A stretch of 64,000 nucleotides of DNA from an uncultured Ezakiella sp. (GTDB lineage: Bacteria > Bacillota > Clostridia > Tissierellales > Peptoniphilaceae): contig NZ_CALTVH010000001.1 of assembly GCF_943913045.1 (NCBI RefSeq), forward strand, positions 286,804 to 350,803, written 5' to 3'. Both the position numbers and the translations under genes were made by a program. Shown piece after piece: positions 17,919 through 26,775 of the stretch. Position 1 is the stretch's first letter; each line of letters starts with the position of its first letter. A model generated the notes under the pieces. It was given only the letters and a program-made list of their open reading frames with translations, ran no database searches and was not told the DNA's origin.

Positions 17919-18953
17919 CTACTTCCTCATAACATGGATATTTTCTGGTTCAACATCTAGCCAAACTGTAGAGTCTTCACTGCTTGATAAGGTAGATTTG
18001 ACCTTCCAAATTTCACCATTAACATTTACGAGTATTTCATAGTGGACGCCCTTGAAAATTTCGTTTTCAACAACGCCTTTAATCTTGCCATTGTCAGTTT
18101 TTGAAATAATAATATCTTCTGGACGAAGGACGACATCAACTTTTTCTCCTGGAGCAAAGCCCTTGTCTACGCATTTAAAAGCATGTCCAGCAAAGCTAAC
18201 ACTGTAGTCTCCATTATAAGTCGCTTCTAAAATATTACTTTCACCAATAAAGTCTGCAACAAAAGCATTGGCAGGCTCATTGTAAATATCTATAGGTTTG
18301 CCAAGTTGTTCAATTTTTCCGTCGTTCATAACAACGATACGATCACTCATGGACAAGGCTTCTTCTTGGTCATGGGTGACAAAAACAAAAGTGATGCCAA
18401 GCTCCCATTGCATATTAATAAGTTCAGTCTGCATACCTTTTCTTAATTTATTGTCAAGAGCTCCAAGAGGCTCGTCTAAAAGCAAGATTTTTGGCTCGTT
18501 GACCAAAGCTCTGGCTATAGCGATTCTTTGTTGTTGACCACCAGAAAGTGATGTAACAGCCCTTTTTTCATAACCAGATAAGTTTACTAGGTCAAGCATT
18601 CTTGAAACTTTTTTCTTGATAGTTGCTTCATCAACTTTTTTTAGTCTCAAGCCAAAAGCTATATTCTCATAAACGTCTAAGTGTGGAAATAGAGCATACT
18701 TTTGGAAAACAGTATTTACTTTTCTTTCATTTGGTTTTAGGTGAGTTATGTCTCTACCTTCAAAAAGGATTTGACCAGAGTCTGGTTGAATAAATCCTCC
18801 AATCATACGCAGAGTTGTGGTCTTACCACAACCTGAAGGCCCTAAGAGAGTAATAAACTCCCTTTCCTTGATGTCTAAATTTAAATCATCCAATACGATT
18901 TGTCCATCGTATTCCTTATGAATATTTTGTAAACTTAAAAAATTTTCAGACAT
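17919..18953 (-). CDS. potA: Spermidine/putrescine ABC transporter ATPase PotA
   Basis: Energises polyamine uptake. From the ATG at 18953 the protein is 344 aa. Walker A GPSGCGKTT lies at 38-46, the ABC signature LSGGQ at 136-140, Walker B ILLLDEP at about 156-162, and a C-terminal TOBE domain at about 260-340. The open frame extends 34 codons further upstream, but the internal ATG has an AAAGGAAG ribosome binding site at good spacing and matches the family N-terminus, so I use it. It heads the operon potA-potB-potC-potD-potD. Confidence 0.95.
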   Translation of the reverse strand: MSENFLSLQNIHKEYDGQIVLDDLNLDIKEREFITLLGPSGCGKTTTLRMIGGFIQPDSGQILFEGRDITHLKPNERKVNTVFQKYALFPHLDVYENIAFGLRLKKVDEATIKKKVSRMLDLVNLSGYEKRAVTSLSGGQQQRIAIARALVNEPKILLLDEPLGALDNKLRKGMQTELINMQWELGITFVFVTHDQEEALSMSDRIVVMNDGKIEQLGKPIDIYNEPANAFVADFIGESNILEATYNGDYSVSFAGHAFKCVDKGFAPGEKVDVVLRPEDIIISKTDNGKIKGVVENEIFKGVHYEILVNVNGEIWKVKSTLSSSEDSTVWLDVEPENIHVMRK

Positions 18954-19040
18954 TTTATCACTTCCTTTTTTTATAAGAATTAACATTAGAGTTTTAATTA
19001 TAAAGATATTTGGTATATAAACCCTAGGAGGTAGATATTG

Positions 19041-19334
19041 ATGGCAAAAATACAAAAGAAAGTTGTTTTTGGATCTTCCATGTGTCCAGATTGCGACCCT
19101 TTCAAAGAAAAACTTGAAGAATCTGGCATAAGATTTTTATACATGGATATCACATCATCGCTAGGGTATTTAAAAAAGTTTTTGGCTGTAAGAGAAAATT
19201 GCAAGGAATTTGATCCTATAATTGAATCTGGCAAAATCGGCATACCCTGCTTGGTTATCGGCGATAATGAAAGACTCATCTTTGACCAAGCTGAACTCGA
19301 AAATTTTATTGCCGACGAATTAGCCAAAAATTAA
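19041..19334 (+). CDS. Glutaredoxin-related thiol protein
   Basis: A small (97 aa) thioredoxin-fold protein. The redox motif CPDC is at residues 15-18, after a first beta strand KKVVFGSS, and a cis-proline segment GIPCLVIGD is near 71-79, both glutaredoxin hallmarks. It is probably a cytoplasmic thiol oxidoreductase; the partner is unknown. The ATG at 19041 is preferred over the TTG three bases upstream because AGGAGGT (19026-19032) is 8 nt from the ATG. It is monocistronic, divergent from potA, and has its own terminator. Confidence 0.8.
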   Translation: MAKIQKKVVFGSSMCPDCDPFKEKLEESGIRFLYMDITSSLGYLKKFLAVRENCKEFDPIIESGKIGIPCLVIGDNERLIFDQAELENFIADELAKN

Positions 19335-19340
19335 ATTCAT

Positions 19341-19361
19341 AGGCCCGAAAGGGTCTTTTTT
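19341..19361 (+). terminator. Terminator of the glutaredoxin-like gene
   Basis: AGGCCC-GAAA-GGGTCT hairpin with a GNRA-type tetraloop followed by six T. Confidence 0.85.
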
Positions 19362-19397
19362 ATTGCAAATAATCCTCTTTCCAGCAATCAATAAATT

Positions 19398-20555
19398 TTA
19401 TTTAATTAAGTGTTCTTCCCTACTCCTATAAACTTCATCCTCCAGACTAGCAAAATCAATCTTCGCTTCCTCTGCCAAAACTTGGTCTAAAGTTGGATTT
19501 GTCTTTGGATGCTTGGCAACAAAAACCGTACAACAATCCTCGTATGGAAGAATTGAAGTTTCATAGGTTCCATAGTTTCTGGCTAATTCCACTATTTCAT
19601 TTTTGTCAAAACATATAAGTGGCCTGAGTATCATCAAATCAGTAACTGGATCTACGACGCTCATGCCAGATAAGGTTTGGCTGGCCACTTGTCCCAAGTT
19701 TTCGCCCGTTACAAGCGCAGACCTGTCCAAGTCTTTACATAATCTTGTAGCGAGTCTAATCATTGACCTGCGTTGCAAAATTGTAGTAAATCTAATATCA
19801 CAATTCTTGGTTATTTCCTCTTGAATCTTAACTAAATTAAAAGAAAACAACATAGCATGCGGTTGATATTTTGAAGATAGAATTGCTAGATCTTTTGTCT
19901 TGTCAAAAGATTTTGTACTTGTAAATGGATAAGAGTGGAAATGTATAAAATCACAAGAAAGTCCTCGCTTCATCGCAAGTATTGATGCAACTGGAGAATC
20001 TATGCCACCTGACAATAGCGATAAGGCTCTTCCATTTGAACCTACAGGCATACCACCCATAGCTTTTATTCGGTTGCCAGATACGAAGGCGCTCTTTCTG
20101 ATATCCACCCTAATAATTATATCCGGATTATTCACATCTACTTTTAAATCCTTATAATGCTTTAGAATATGGCCTCCAACTAGTCTGGAAATTTCAGGAC
20201 TCTTTAGAGGGAATTTTTTATCCGCCCTTTTACTTTCGACTTTAAAAGTCCTAACATTCGAGTTGGCTCTTTCATAATCCATAGCAGCGATGGCCGTTTG
20301 ATAAATCAAATCCATATCTTGGTCAGTTTCAAACTGCAAGGAGATATAGCTGATACCAAAAACTGGCTTTAAAAGCTCAATGGCTTTTTCATATTCTTCT
20401 GTGTATATATAAATCTTAGATTGGTCTTTTTTTAGTGAAATATCCAAATCCTTCAAAGCTGTTTTGATGTTTTTTATTAGAACATTTTCAAAGTATGGCC
20501 TGTTTTCTTTTTTTAAAGCAATCTCGCCATAACTTAAAGATATGCATTTTTTCAT
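19398..20555 (-). CDS. thiI: tRNA 4-thiouridine synthase ThiI
   Basis: Adenylates U8 of tRNA and transfers sulfur to make 4-thiouridine; it may also supply sulfur for the thiamine thiazole. The 385-aa chain has the N-terminal ferredoxin-like domain, a THUMP domain (about 60-165), and the PP-loop SGGIDS (182-187). It lacks the C-terminal rhodanese domain of the E. coli enzyme, as in Bacillus. The adjacent cysteine desulfurase overlaps it by four bases (ATGA) and is the likely persulfide donor, an arrangement known from Bacillus NifZ-ThiI. Confidence 0.95.
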   Translation of the reverse strand: MKKCISLSYGEIALKKENRPYFENVLIKNIKTALKDLDISLKKDQSKIYIYTEEYEKAIELLKPVFGISYISLQFETDQDMDLIYQTAIAAMDYERANSNVRTFKVESKRADKKFPLKSPEISRLVGGHILKHYKDLKVDVNNPDIIIRVDIRKSAFVSGNRIKAMGGMPVGSNGRALSLLSGGIDSPVASILAMKRGLSCDFIHFHSYPFTSTKSFDKTKDLAILSSKYQPHAMLFSFNLVKIQEEITKNCDIRFTTILQRRSMIRLATRLCKDLDRSALVTGENLGQVASQTLSGMSVVDPVTDLMILRPLICFDKNEIVELARNYGTYETSILPYEDCCTVFVAKHPKTNPTLDQVLAEEAKIDFASLEDEVYRSREEHLIK

Positions 20556-21673
20556 AATATTAATCTCATCCTTTCAACAGCTTCTTTTATTTTTTCACAT
20601 GCAAAATCCACCTCTTCAAGAGTATTGTAATCAGAGAATGAAAACCTTAGCGCTCCTCTAATATCTTCGTCCGATAGACCCAGAGCTAGCAGTGTCCTAG
20701 ATTTTTTATGGCCATTCTTGCTACAAGCAGAACTTGTATTTACATATATTTCAAATTCTTCGAGCATATGAACCAAGACCTCAGCCTTCACACCCTTGAA
20801 GCTGATATTTAAAATATTAGGGACAGAATTTTCTGGTGAATTTATTCTTACTCCTGGAAAATCCTTTAAATTATCTACAAATCTTTGCTTTAAAGACCCA
20901 ACATAGAGAGTGTTCTTTTGTAGATTATTTATAGCATCAGCAAGAGCTGCTTCAAGTGCAAATATGCCGCCAACATTTTCTGTTCCAGACCTCATAGAAG
21001 ACTCTTGTCCTCCGCCTAAAATTTGCGGATGAATATGTGTGTCCTTTACATACAAGAGCCCAGTCCCCTTTAGTCCATGGAATTTATGAGCGCTCAAGGT
21101 AAAGCCATCACAATTGAGCTCATTTAAGTCCACCTCTGTCTTGCCGACAGCTTGGACCCCATCTACAAAAAATTTAATATTAGGATTGACATTTTTAATT
21201 AACCTGGAAACCTCTTCGACAGGATTTATAGCTCCAATTTCGTTATTTACAAACATAATTGCAAGTAATTTTGTGTTATCCTTAATGGCTGATCTGACAT
21301 CCTCTGGATCTATAATTCCATTTTTTGCCTTTAGATAAGTAACTTCGCCACCTTCATTTTCAAAAAGCTTAGCTGACTCATATACAGCCGAGTGCTCGTA
21401 TTCAGAAATAATTAGATGATCACCTTTCTTTAATAGGCCTTTAAAAAATAAGTTTATAGACTCAGTGGCTGATGACGTAAAATATATTTCACCTTTTTTA
21501 ATATTAAGTAAGTTTTTAATATTGTCCCTGGATTTTTTTAACTCAAAGAAAACCTCTTCGCCAAAGCTATGCAAGGCCGAAGGGTTTGCCCAGTATTTAT
21601 TACAAGATTTTAAAAATGCATCCACAGCATTCTTCGATGGCTTTGTGGTTGCAGCGTTGTCAAAATAAATCAT
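20552..21673 (-). CDS. Cysteine desulfurase partnered with ThiI
   Basis: A PLP enzyme that removes sulfur from cysteine to form a protein persulfide. The 373-aa sequence has the aspartate motif DGVQAVGK (171-178), the Schiff-base lysine in SAHKFHG (Lys197) and the catalytic loop SSACSK with Cys317. The short active-site region matches group II NifS/NifZ-type desulfurases that serve ThiI rather than a general IscS with IscU. Its end overlaps the thiI start, so the pair is probably dedicated to tRNA thiolation. Confidence 0.92.
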   Translation of the reverse strand: MIYFDNAATTKPSKNAVDAFLKSCNKYWANPSALHSFGEEVFFELKKSRDNIKNLLNIKKGEIYFTSSATESINLFFKGLLKKGDHLIISEYEHSAVYESAKLFENEGGEVTYLKAKNGIIDPEDVRSAIKDNTKLLAIMFVNNEIGAINPVEEVSRLIKNVNPNIKFFVDGVQAVGKTEVDLNELNCDGFTLSAHKFHGLKGTGLLYVKDTHIHPQILGGGQESSMRSGTENVGGIFALEAALADAINNLQKNTLYVGSLKQRFVDNLKDFPGVRINSPENSVPNILNISFKGVKAEVLVHMLEEFEIYVNTSSACSKNGHKKSRTLLALGLSDEDIRGALRFSFSDYNTLEEVDFACEKIKEAVERMRLIL

Positions 21674-21698
21674 ATTTCACATCCTTTACACAAGATAT

Positions 21699-21728
21699 AT
21701 AATAACACAAAAAGTCTTTGAAATTCAA
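21699..21728 (-). promoter_or_regulatory. Candidate promoter of the cysteine desulfurase-thiI operon
   Basis: TTGAAT (21723-21728) and TATTAT (21699-21704) on the minus strand with 18-bp spacing, about 26 bp upstream of the start codon. Confidence 0.4.
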
Positions 21729-21755
21729 TTGTTTTTATTGTTTTTTATGTTAAAT

Positions 21756-22772
21756 TTATAATTTTAAATCACCTTCTTTTATCCAGCCAATACTCTTAAG
21801 CAAATTGCAAAGTAAAATCGATATTATAGCTGGTAAAATAATATGGACAAGAGCAATTGATAAATATATTTTACTTGGCATAACTCCATCGGCAGTCATG
21901 GATGTTATCGTTCCGATTTGTCCAACTAAACCAGATGTTCCCATACCCGACCCAATCGGTATGTTAGTCATTTTAAAAACAACAGATGATATTGGTCCAG
22001 TAATTGCAGCAGCTACTGTTGGGGGAATCCATATCTTCCAGTTCTTAATAATGTTTGGAATTTGAAGCATTGAAGTTCCAAGCCCTTGGCTAATTAAACC
22101 GCCAATTCCATTTTCTTTATAACTCATAACTGCAAACCCGATCATCTGTGCAGAGCAACCTGCTGTTGCAGCACCACCAGCAAGGCCGTATAAGCCAATC
22201 ATCATGCATAAGGCAGCTGAGCTTATAGGAAGTGTTAATGCCATGCCAACAATTACTGATACGACTATGCCCATAAAAAATGGTCTCATTTCTGTAGCTA
22301 GCATTACAAGTTCGCCAAGTTTGATCATTACCTTTGAAAGTATTGGTCCAATTGTAATTGCAGCAAGGGTGCCCATTAGTATTGTACATATTGGTGTGAT
22401 CAAGATATCAACTTTTGTTTCACCTGCTACAAGCTTGCCAATTTCAATTGCAATTATTCCTGCAAACCATGCGCCAACTGCACCACCCATTTCATTACCT
22501 ATATAGCCAGTTATTATAGAAGAATAAATTACTAGGGCAGGCGCCTTCAAGGCATGGGCAACTGCGACAGCAATTGCGGGTCCTGTCATTAATTTAGCCG
22601 CATCCCAAATAGTCGTTGATAGGATTTCAATGTTAAATTGCGTGCCTATAGTGTTTAGTATTGTTCCCACTAAAAGCGAACAAAATAAACCCATGGCCAT
22701 AGCACTTAATGTATCTATAAAATATATTTTGGCAGAAATATTAACGCCCTTTTTCTTTAAAAACTTACTCAT
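21756..22772 (-). CDS. PfoR-like PTS system EIIC family membrane protein
   Basis: A 338-aa polytopic membrane protein with about eight hydrophobic segments and repeated glycine-rich stretches (GGAVGAWFAGIIAIEIGKL, IGSGMGTSGLVGQIG). These features match the PTS_EIIC_2 family, which includes Clostridium perfringens PfoR. No phosphorylatable EIIA or EIIB domain is encoded here or nearby, so sugar transport cannot be assumed. Its start overlaps the last codons of rarA by eight bases, an unusual coupling. PfoR was first described as a toxin-gene regulator, but its transport or regulatory mode is unsettled. Confidence 0.75.
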   Translation of the reverse strand: MSKFLKKKGVNISAKIYFIDTLSAMAMGLFCSLLVGTILNTIGTQFNIEILSTTIWDAAKLMTGPAIAVAVAHALKAPALVIYSSIITGYIGNEMGGAVGAWFAGIIAIEIGKLVAGETKVDILITPICTILMGTLAAITIGPILSKVMIKLGELVMLATEMRPFFMGIVVSVIVGMALTLPISSAALCMMIGLYGLAGGAATAGCSAQMIGFAVMSYKENGIGGLISQGLGTSMLQIPNIIKNWKIWIPPTVAAAITGPISSVVFKMTNIPIGSGMGTSGLVGQIGTITSMTADGVMPSKIYLSIALVHIILPAIISILLCNLLKSIGWIKEGDLKL

Positions 22773-24078
22773 TTTCCCCTTTTATCCTCCTTAGGTATTC
22801 AGTCATTTCTTTCTCGTAGCCTATATCCTTTGGCTCATAAAATTTAATATCTTTAATCTCATCTGGTAAATAAGATTGGTCTACATATCCATTTTCAAAA
22901 CTATGTGGATAAATATATCCGCCTACTCCTAGTTTTTCAGAGCCTTGGTAGTGGCCATCTCTCAAATGGTTTGGAACTTTATATGCACCATTTTTTCTAA
23001 TAAAACTCATAGCCTCATTAATAGCCATATACGAACTATTATTTTTAGGAGCACAGGCCAAATATACTGCAGCCTGAGCTAAGTTAATTCTGACCTCTGG
23101 CATACCTATAACAGTTGTGGCATAAAAAGCATTTGTCGCCACATTTAAAGCCATTGGATCTGCATTTGACACGTCCTCGCTTGCAAATATCACCATCCGT
23201 CTAGCTATAAATCTTGGATCTTCTCCAGATAAAAGCATCTTGGCCAAATAAAATATAGCTGCATCTGGATCGCTGCCCCTCATAGATTTTATAAAAGCAG
23301 AAATCGTATCATAGTGCTCGTCAGTTGAGTCATATTTGAGGGTTGCATTCATAAAGTTATCTCTAACAGTGTGCTCATCAATATAAAGTTTATTATTTTC
23401 GTGTCTTCCGTTTAAAACAGAAACTTCAAAGCTATTTATCAGCCTTCTGGCGTCACCACCGGCACGTTTAAGTAAAAATTCTTTGGCCTCTGGGCTTATT
23501 TCAATCGTTAAATTGTTTTCTTTAGAATATAAATTATTAGCCCGGTCTAAAAGCTCTTCAAGAGCCTGTGGATTTAATGATTTTAATTCAATTAAGATTA
23601 ACCTAGATATAAGAGCCTTGTTAACTGCAAAAAATGGATTTTCAGTTGTAGCTCCAATAAGTACAAGGTCACCCGCCTCAACATAGGGGAGCAAAAAATC
23701 TTGTTGCGAAGTAGAAAATCTGTGAATTTCGTCTACAAATAAAATACTTCTGCCCATATTCATCCGCAAATTTTCTGCGGATTTTTCAACCACCTCACGG
23801 AGTTCTTTGATTCCCGAGCTAACAGCACTTACCTTAAAGAAATTCATATTCATTTCCTTGGCAATTATCTCTGCAATTGTGGTCTTACCAGTTCCCGGTG
23901 GCCCGTATAATAAAATAGATGGCAGGTTATTTGTCTTCATAGCATTTTTAATCATACCGCCATCTCTTGTTATTTCGTCTTGTCCTAAGACATCGTCCAA
24001 AGTTTTTGGCCTTAGCTTTTCGGCTAAGGGAGCAAATTTTTCCCTTTGATTTTGCCTGTTGTATTCAAATAAATCCAT
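22765..24078 (-). CDS. rarA: Replication-associated recombination ATPase RarA (MgsA)
   Basis: AAA+ clamp-loader-like ATPase that acts at stalled replication forks. The ATG at 24078 gives 437 aa. Walker A GPPGTGKTT lies at 59-67, Walker B ILFVDEIHRF at about 111-120, sensor 1 GATTENP, and the C-terminal MgsA domain with the PNHLRDGHY-type motif VPNHLRDGHYQG. The frame opens at a GTG four codons earlier, but that codon is inside the GGAGGT ribosome binding site, so the ATG is the start. The downstream PTS-like gene overlaps its end. Confidence 0.94.
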   Translation of the reverse strand: MDLFEYNRQNQREKFAPLAEKLRPKTLDDVLGQDEITRDGGMIKNAMKTNNLPSILLYGPPGTGKTTIAEIIAKEMNMNFFKVSAVSSGIKELREVVEKSAENLRMNMGRSILFVDEIHRFSTSQQDFLLPYVEAGDLVLIGATTENPFFAVNKALISRLILIELKSLNPQALEELLDRANNLYSKENNLTIEISPEAKEFLLKRAGGDARRLINSFEVSVLNGRHENNKLYIDEHTVRDNFMNATLKYDSTDEHYDTISAFIKSMRGSDPDAAIFYLAKMLLSGEDPRFIARRMVIFASEDVSNADPMALNVATNAFYATTVIGMPEVRINLAQAAVYLACAPKNNSSYMAINEAMSFIRKNGAYKVPNHLRDGHYQGSEKLGVGGYIYPHSFENGYVDQSYLPDEIKDIKFYEPKDIGYEKEMTEYLRRIKGENE

Positions 24079-24095
24079 GCCTACCTCCACTCACC

Positions 24096-24124
24096 ATTTT
24101 AACAGATATATACATAGTTTTCAA
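24096..24124 (-). promoter_or_regulatory. Promoter of rarA
   Basis: TTGAAA (24119-24124), 17-bp spacer, TAAAAT (24096-24101) with an extended-10 TG, minus strand. The predicted start, about 24089, directly abuts GGAGGT, giving an 11-nt leader. Confidence 0.6.
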
Positions 24125-24173
24125 TGTAAAAATAAAAATAAATTTTACTATAAATTTTAACGAATACAAAAGC

Positions 24174-24205
24174 AAAAAAAGAGAGAGATTTATCATCTCC
24201 CTCTT
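24174..24205 (-). terminator. Terminator of the tdh-kbl operon
   Basis: AAGAGGGAGAT / ATCTCTCTCTT stem (one G-U pair) followed by a run of about seven U on the minus strand, just past the kbl stop. Confidence 0.85.
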
Positions 24206-24221
24206 AAAATAGTATTTGTTA

Positions 24222-25406
24222 TTATAAGATTCCCATATCCTTACCAGCTTTTTCAAAAGCCTCAACAGCTTTATCAAGTTCTTCTTTACTGTGAGCAGCA
24301 GATATCATGCAGCGGATCCTGCCTGTTCCCTTTGGAACTGTTGGAAAAACAATTGCTGAACCAAATACACCATATTCTTTTAATTTCTTAGAGAATTCCA
24401 TGGTCTTTGCTTCATCACCAATGATAACTGGTGTGATTGGAGTTTCTGAATGTCCAGTATTGAAACCTAACTTGCCCAATCTTTCTTTGAAGTATTTAGC
24501 GTTGTCCCAAAGTTTCTTTTGAAGTTCATCTGATTCCATTAGGATTTCAACTGATGCCATACATGCAGCTGTGTCTCCTGGTGAAAGTGTTGTTGAGAAT
24601 AGAACTGGTCTTGCTCTGTGATTTAACCATTCATAAGCAACTTCATTACATGCAACATATCCACCCTTTACGCCAATAGCCTTTGAGAGTGTGCCGATAA
24701 CAAAGTCAACCTTGTCATTTAAATCAAAGTGGTCAACTGTACCAGCGCCATGTTTACCCATAACGCCTGAACCGTGAGCATCGTCAACATATGTTAATGC
24801 ATCATATTTTTCAGCCAATTCAACAATTTCAGGTAACTTAGCTAAGTCTCCGTCCATTGAGAAAACACCGTCAGTAATGATAAGTGTTGTTTTGTATTTG
24901 CCTTGGTTTTCTTTTAGAACTCTTTCTAGGTCTTCCATGTCTGAGTGTTTAAAGATTGCCTTATCAGCCTTTGTCATTCTGATACCATCGATAATGGAAG
25001 CGTGATTTAATTCATCTGATATAATCAAGTCACCCTTTTCCATAATAGCTTGAATAGTACCAATATTGCAGTCATAGCCTGATTGGTAAATGAAAACTCT
25101 TTCTGTTCCCTTGAATTGTGCTAATTTATTTTCAAGATTTTCGTGCAAGTCCATATTACCAATAATTGTCCTAACAGCACCAGCTCCTACCCCATATTTT
25201 TCGATTGCTTCTTGAGCAGCTTTCTTTAGCTTAGGATGATTGGCTAGGCCTAGGTAGTTGTTTGATGATAGGTTAACCATTTCGTGGCCATCAAGTTTGA
25301 TTGTTGATGAGTTTTTACCTTCCAATACAGGTAGCTTGCGGTAAACTCCGTCTTGTTTGAGTTGGTCTACTTTTTCTTGTAAGAATTTTAAATCGTGAAC
25401 GCTCAT
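24222..25406 (-). CDS. kbl: Glycine C-acetyltransferase (2-amino-3-ketobutyrate CoA ligase)
   Basis: PLP enzyme that cleaves 2-amino-3-oxobutyrate with CoA to glycine and acetyl-CoA, the second step of threonine degradation. The 394-aa chain has the alpha-oxoamine synthase signature: NLSSNNYLGLANHP (45-58), the DDAHGSGVMG motif (208-217), and the Schiff-base lysine in GTLSKAIGVKGGY (Lys242). It lies 31 bp downstream of the threonine dehydrogenase gene, so the two form an operon that channels the unstable ketone intermediate. Confidence 0.95.
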   Translation of the reverse strand: MSVHDLKFLQEKVDQLKQDGVYRKLPVLEGKNSSTIKLDGHEMVNLSSNNYLGLANHPKLKKAAQEAIEKYGVGAGAVRTIIGNMDLHENLENKLAQFKGTERVFIYQSGYDCNIGTIQAIMEKGDLIISDELNHASIIDGIRMTKADKAIFKHSDMEDLERVLKENQGKYKTTLIITDGVFSMDGDLAKLPEIVELAEKYDALTYVDDAHGSGVMGKHGAGTVDHFDLNDKVDFVIGTLSKAIGVKGGYVACNEVAYEWLNHRARPVLFSTTLSPGDTAACMASVEILMESDELQKKLWDNAKYFKERLGKLGFNTGHSETPITPVIIGDEAKTMEFSKKLKEYGVFGSAIVFPTVPKGTGRIRCMISAAHSKEELDKAVEAFEKAGKDMGIL

Positions 25407-25437
25407 ATTTCCTCCTTGTTTTATGATAATTTATTTA

Positions 25438-26385
25438 TTATTTTAACTTCTTTTCTAGATTTTCTAGCATATCTGCTGTCATTTTATCTAGGTCGTATTC
25501 TGGTTTCCAGCCCCATTCTTCTCTAGCACATGAATCGTCTAGTGAATTTGGCCATGACTCGGCAATTGCTTGTCTAACTGGATCTACATCATAGTCAAGC
25601 TTGAAGTCTGGCATATGCTTTTTTATGCTGGCTTCTAATATTTCTGGAGTCAAGCTCATAGCTGTGATATTGAATGCATTTCTATGTTTTAATTTTGCTG
25701 GATCAGCTTCCATTAAATCAACAACAGCCTTTAGAGCATCTGGCATATAAAGCATATCCATGTGTGTTCCTTCAGCTATATAAGAAGTGTAGGCTCCTTT
25801 CTTAACTGCGTCATAATAAATGTGAACAGCATAGTCTGTTGTACCTGCTCCTGGTAGAGTTTGGTGAGAAATAATTCCTGGATAACGAACTCCCCTTACG
25901 TCTACTCCATATTTATGGAAGTAATAATCACATAGTAACTCTCCAGCGACCTTTGTTACACCGTAAATTGTGCTTGGTCTTTGGATTGTATCTTGAGGTG
26001 TGTTGTCAAGTGGAGTACCTTCTCCAAAAGCAGCGATTGATGATGGAACAAAAACTTTTGTGCCGAGCTCTCTGGCAACTTCAAGAGTATTTACAATTCC
26101 GTCAACATTAACCTTCCAGGTTTGTTGTGGCATTGTTTCTCCTCTAGCTGACAGGATAGCAGCTAGGTTTACAATTGTATCGGCCTTAAAGTCCTTGGCT
26201 AGATCGTGTAATCTTTGTGCATCTGTAACATCCAATTTTTCAAATCTAATGTCACCGATGTCTTCCAAGTTTTTCTCAGAGCGATTTGTTGCCAAAATAT
26301 TTTCTTTGCCATAGATGTCGGCTAAGTACAAAGCAAGCTCTGTTCCAATTTGACCTAATGCTCCAGTTATGAGTATTCTTTTCAT
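25438..26385 (-). CDS. tdh: L-threonine 3-dehydrogenase, short-chain (epimerase-like) type
   Basis: Oxidises L-threonine to 2-amino-3-oxobutyrate with NAD. From the ATG at 26385 it is 315 aa. It has the extended short-chain dehydrogenase/UDP-galactose-epimerase fold, with TGALGQIG (7-14) and catalytic YGVTK (Tyr141, Lys145), rather than the zinc-dependent MDR fold of E. coli Tdh. This form is known from archaea, trypanosomes and several anaerobes. The frame opens 22 codons earlier, but only the internal ATG has a ribosome binding site (AAAGGAGAA) and the family N-terminus. kbl directly follows. Confidence 0.92.
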   Translation of the reverse strand: MKRILITGALGQIGTELALYLADIYGKENILATNRSEKNLEDIGDIRFEKLDVTDAQRLHDLAKDFKADTIVNLAAILSARGETMPQQTWKVNVDGIVNTLEVARELGTKVFVPSSIAAFGEGTPLDNTPQDTIQRPSTIYGVTKVAGELLCDYYFHKYGVDVRGVRYPGIISHQTLPGAGTTDYAVHIYYDAVKKGAYTSYIAEGTHMDMLYMPDALKAVVDLMEADPAKLKHRNAFNITAMSLTPEILEASIKKHMPDFKLDYDVDPVRQAIAESWPNSLDDSCAREEWGWKPEYDLDKMTADMLENLEKKLK

Positions 26386-26491
26386 TTTAGATTCTCCTTT
26401 GCAAAAATTATTAGCTTTTGAATAGGAAAGCCTCGAACCTTGAAATAACAAATACTATTCAAAAAATGAATAATATTCTACCTACCTTTTC

Positions 26492-26520
26492 ATTATACAT
26501 TAATTTTTTTTATAATTCAA
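26492..26520 (-). promoter_or_regulatory. Promoter of the tdh-kbl operon
   Basis: TTGAAT (26515-26520), exactly 17 bp, TATAAT (26492-26497) on the minus strand. The predicted leader is about 100 nt, long for this window. It holds no riboswitch fold that I recognise. Confidence 0.65.
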
Positions 26521-26667
26521 GCAGTTTAATTTATTAAATTAAACTTCCGTTAAATCTATTTATAACATATATCGTAAACTTAATACTTATAAATTTTATT
26601 TTATTATTTTAGTAAATATTTAAATGAAAAGTTATATGTTTAAAAACTCCATAAGATTTGAAAACAG

Positions 26668-26696
26668 TTGACATACAGGCCTTAAAGGAGTATACT
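26668..26696 (+). promoter_or_regulatory. Promoter of the threonine aldolase gene
   Basis: Consensus TTGACA (26668-26673), 17 bp, TATACT (26691-26696). The 26386-26775 interval (390 bp) holds this promoter and the divergent tdh promoter. I see no further gene in it. Confidence 0.72.
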
Positions 26697-26775
26697 TTAT
26701 TTTTGCTGGAAGAAGCACATAATTGATTAAATGCTAAATATAAACTTCTAGTACATATAAAAATGAGGGGATACG

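Noticed and set aside
26386..26491. Glycine or threonine riboswitch / T-box upstream of tdh
   Set aside because: No T-box motif, specifier loop or glycine-aptamer core was seen in the leader, and no terminator hairpin precedes the start.
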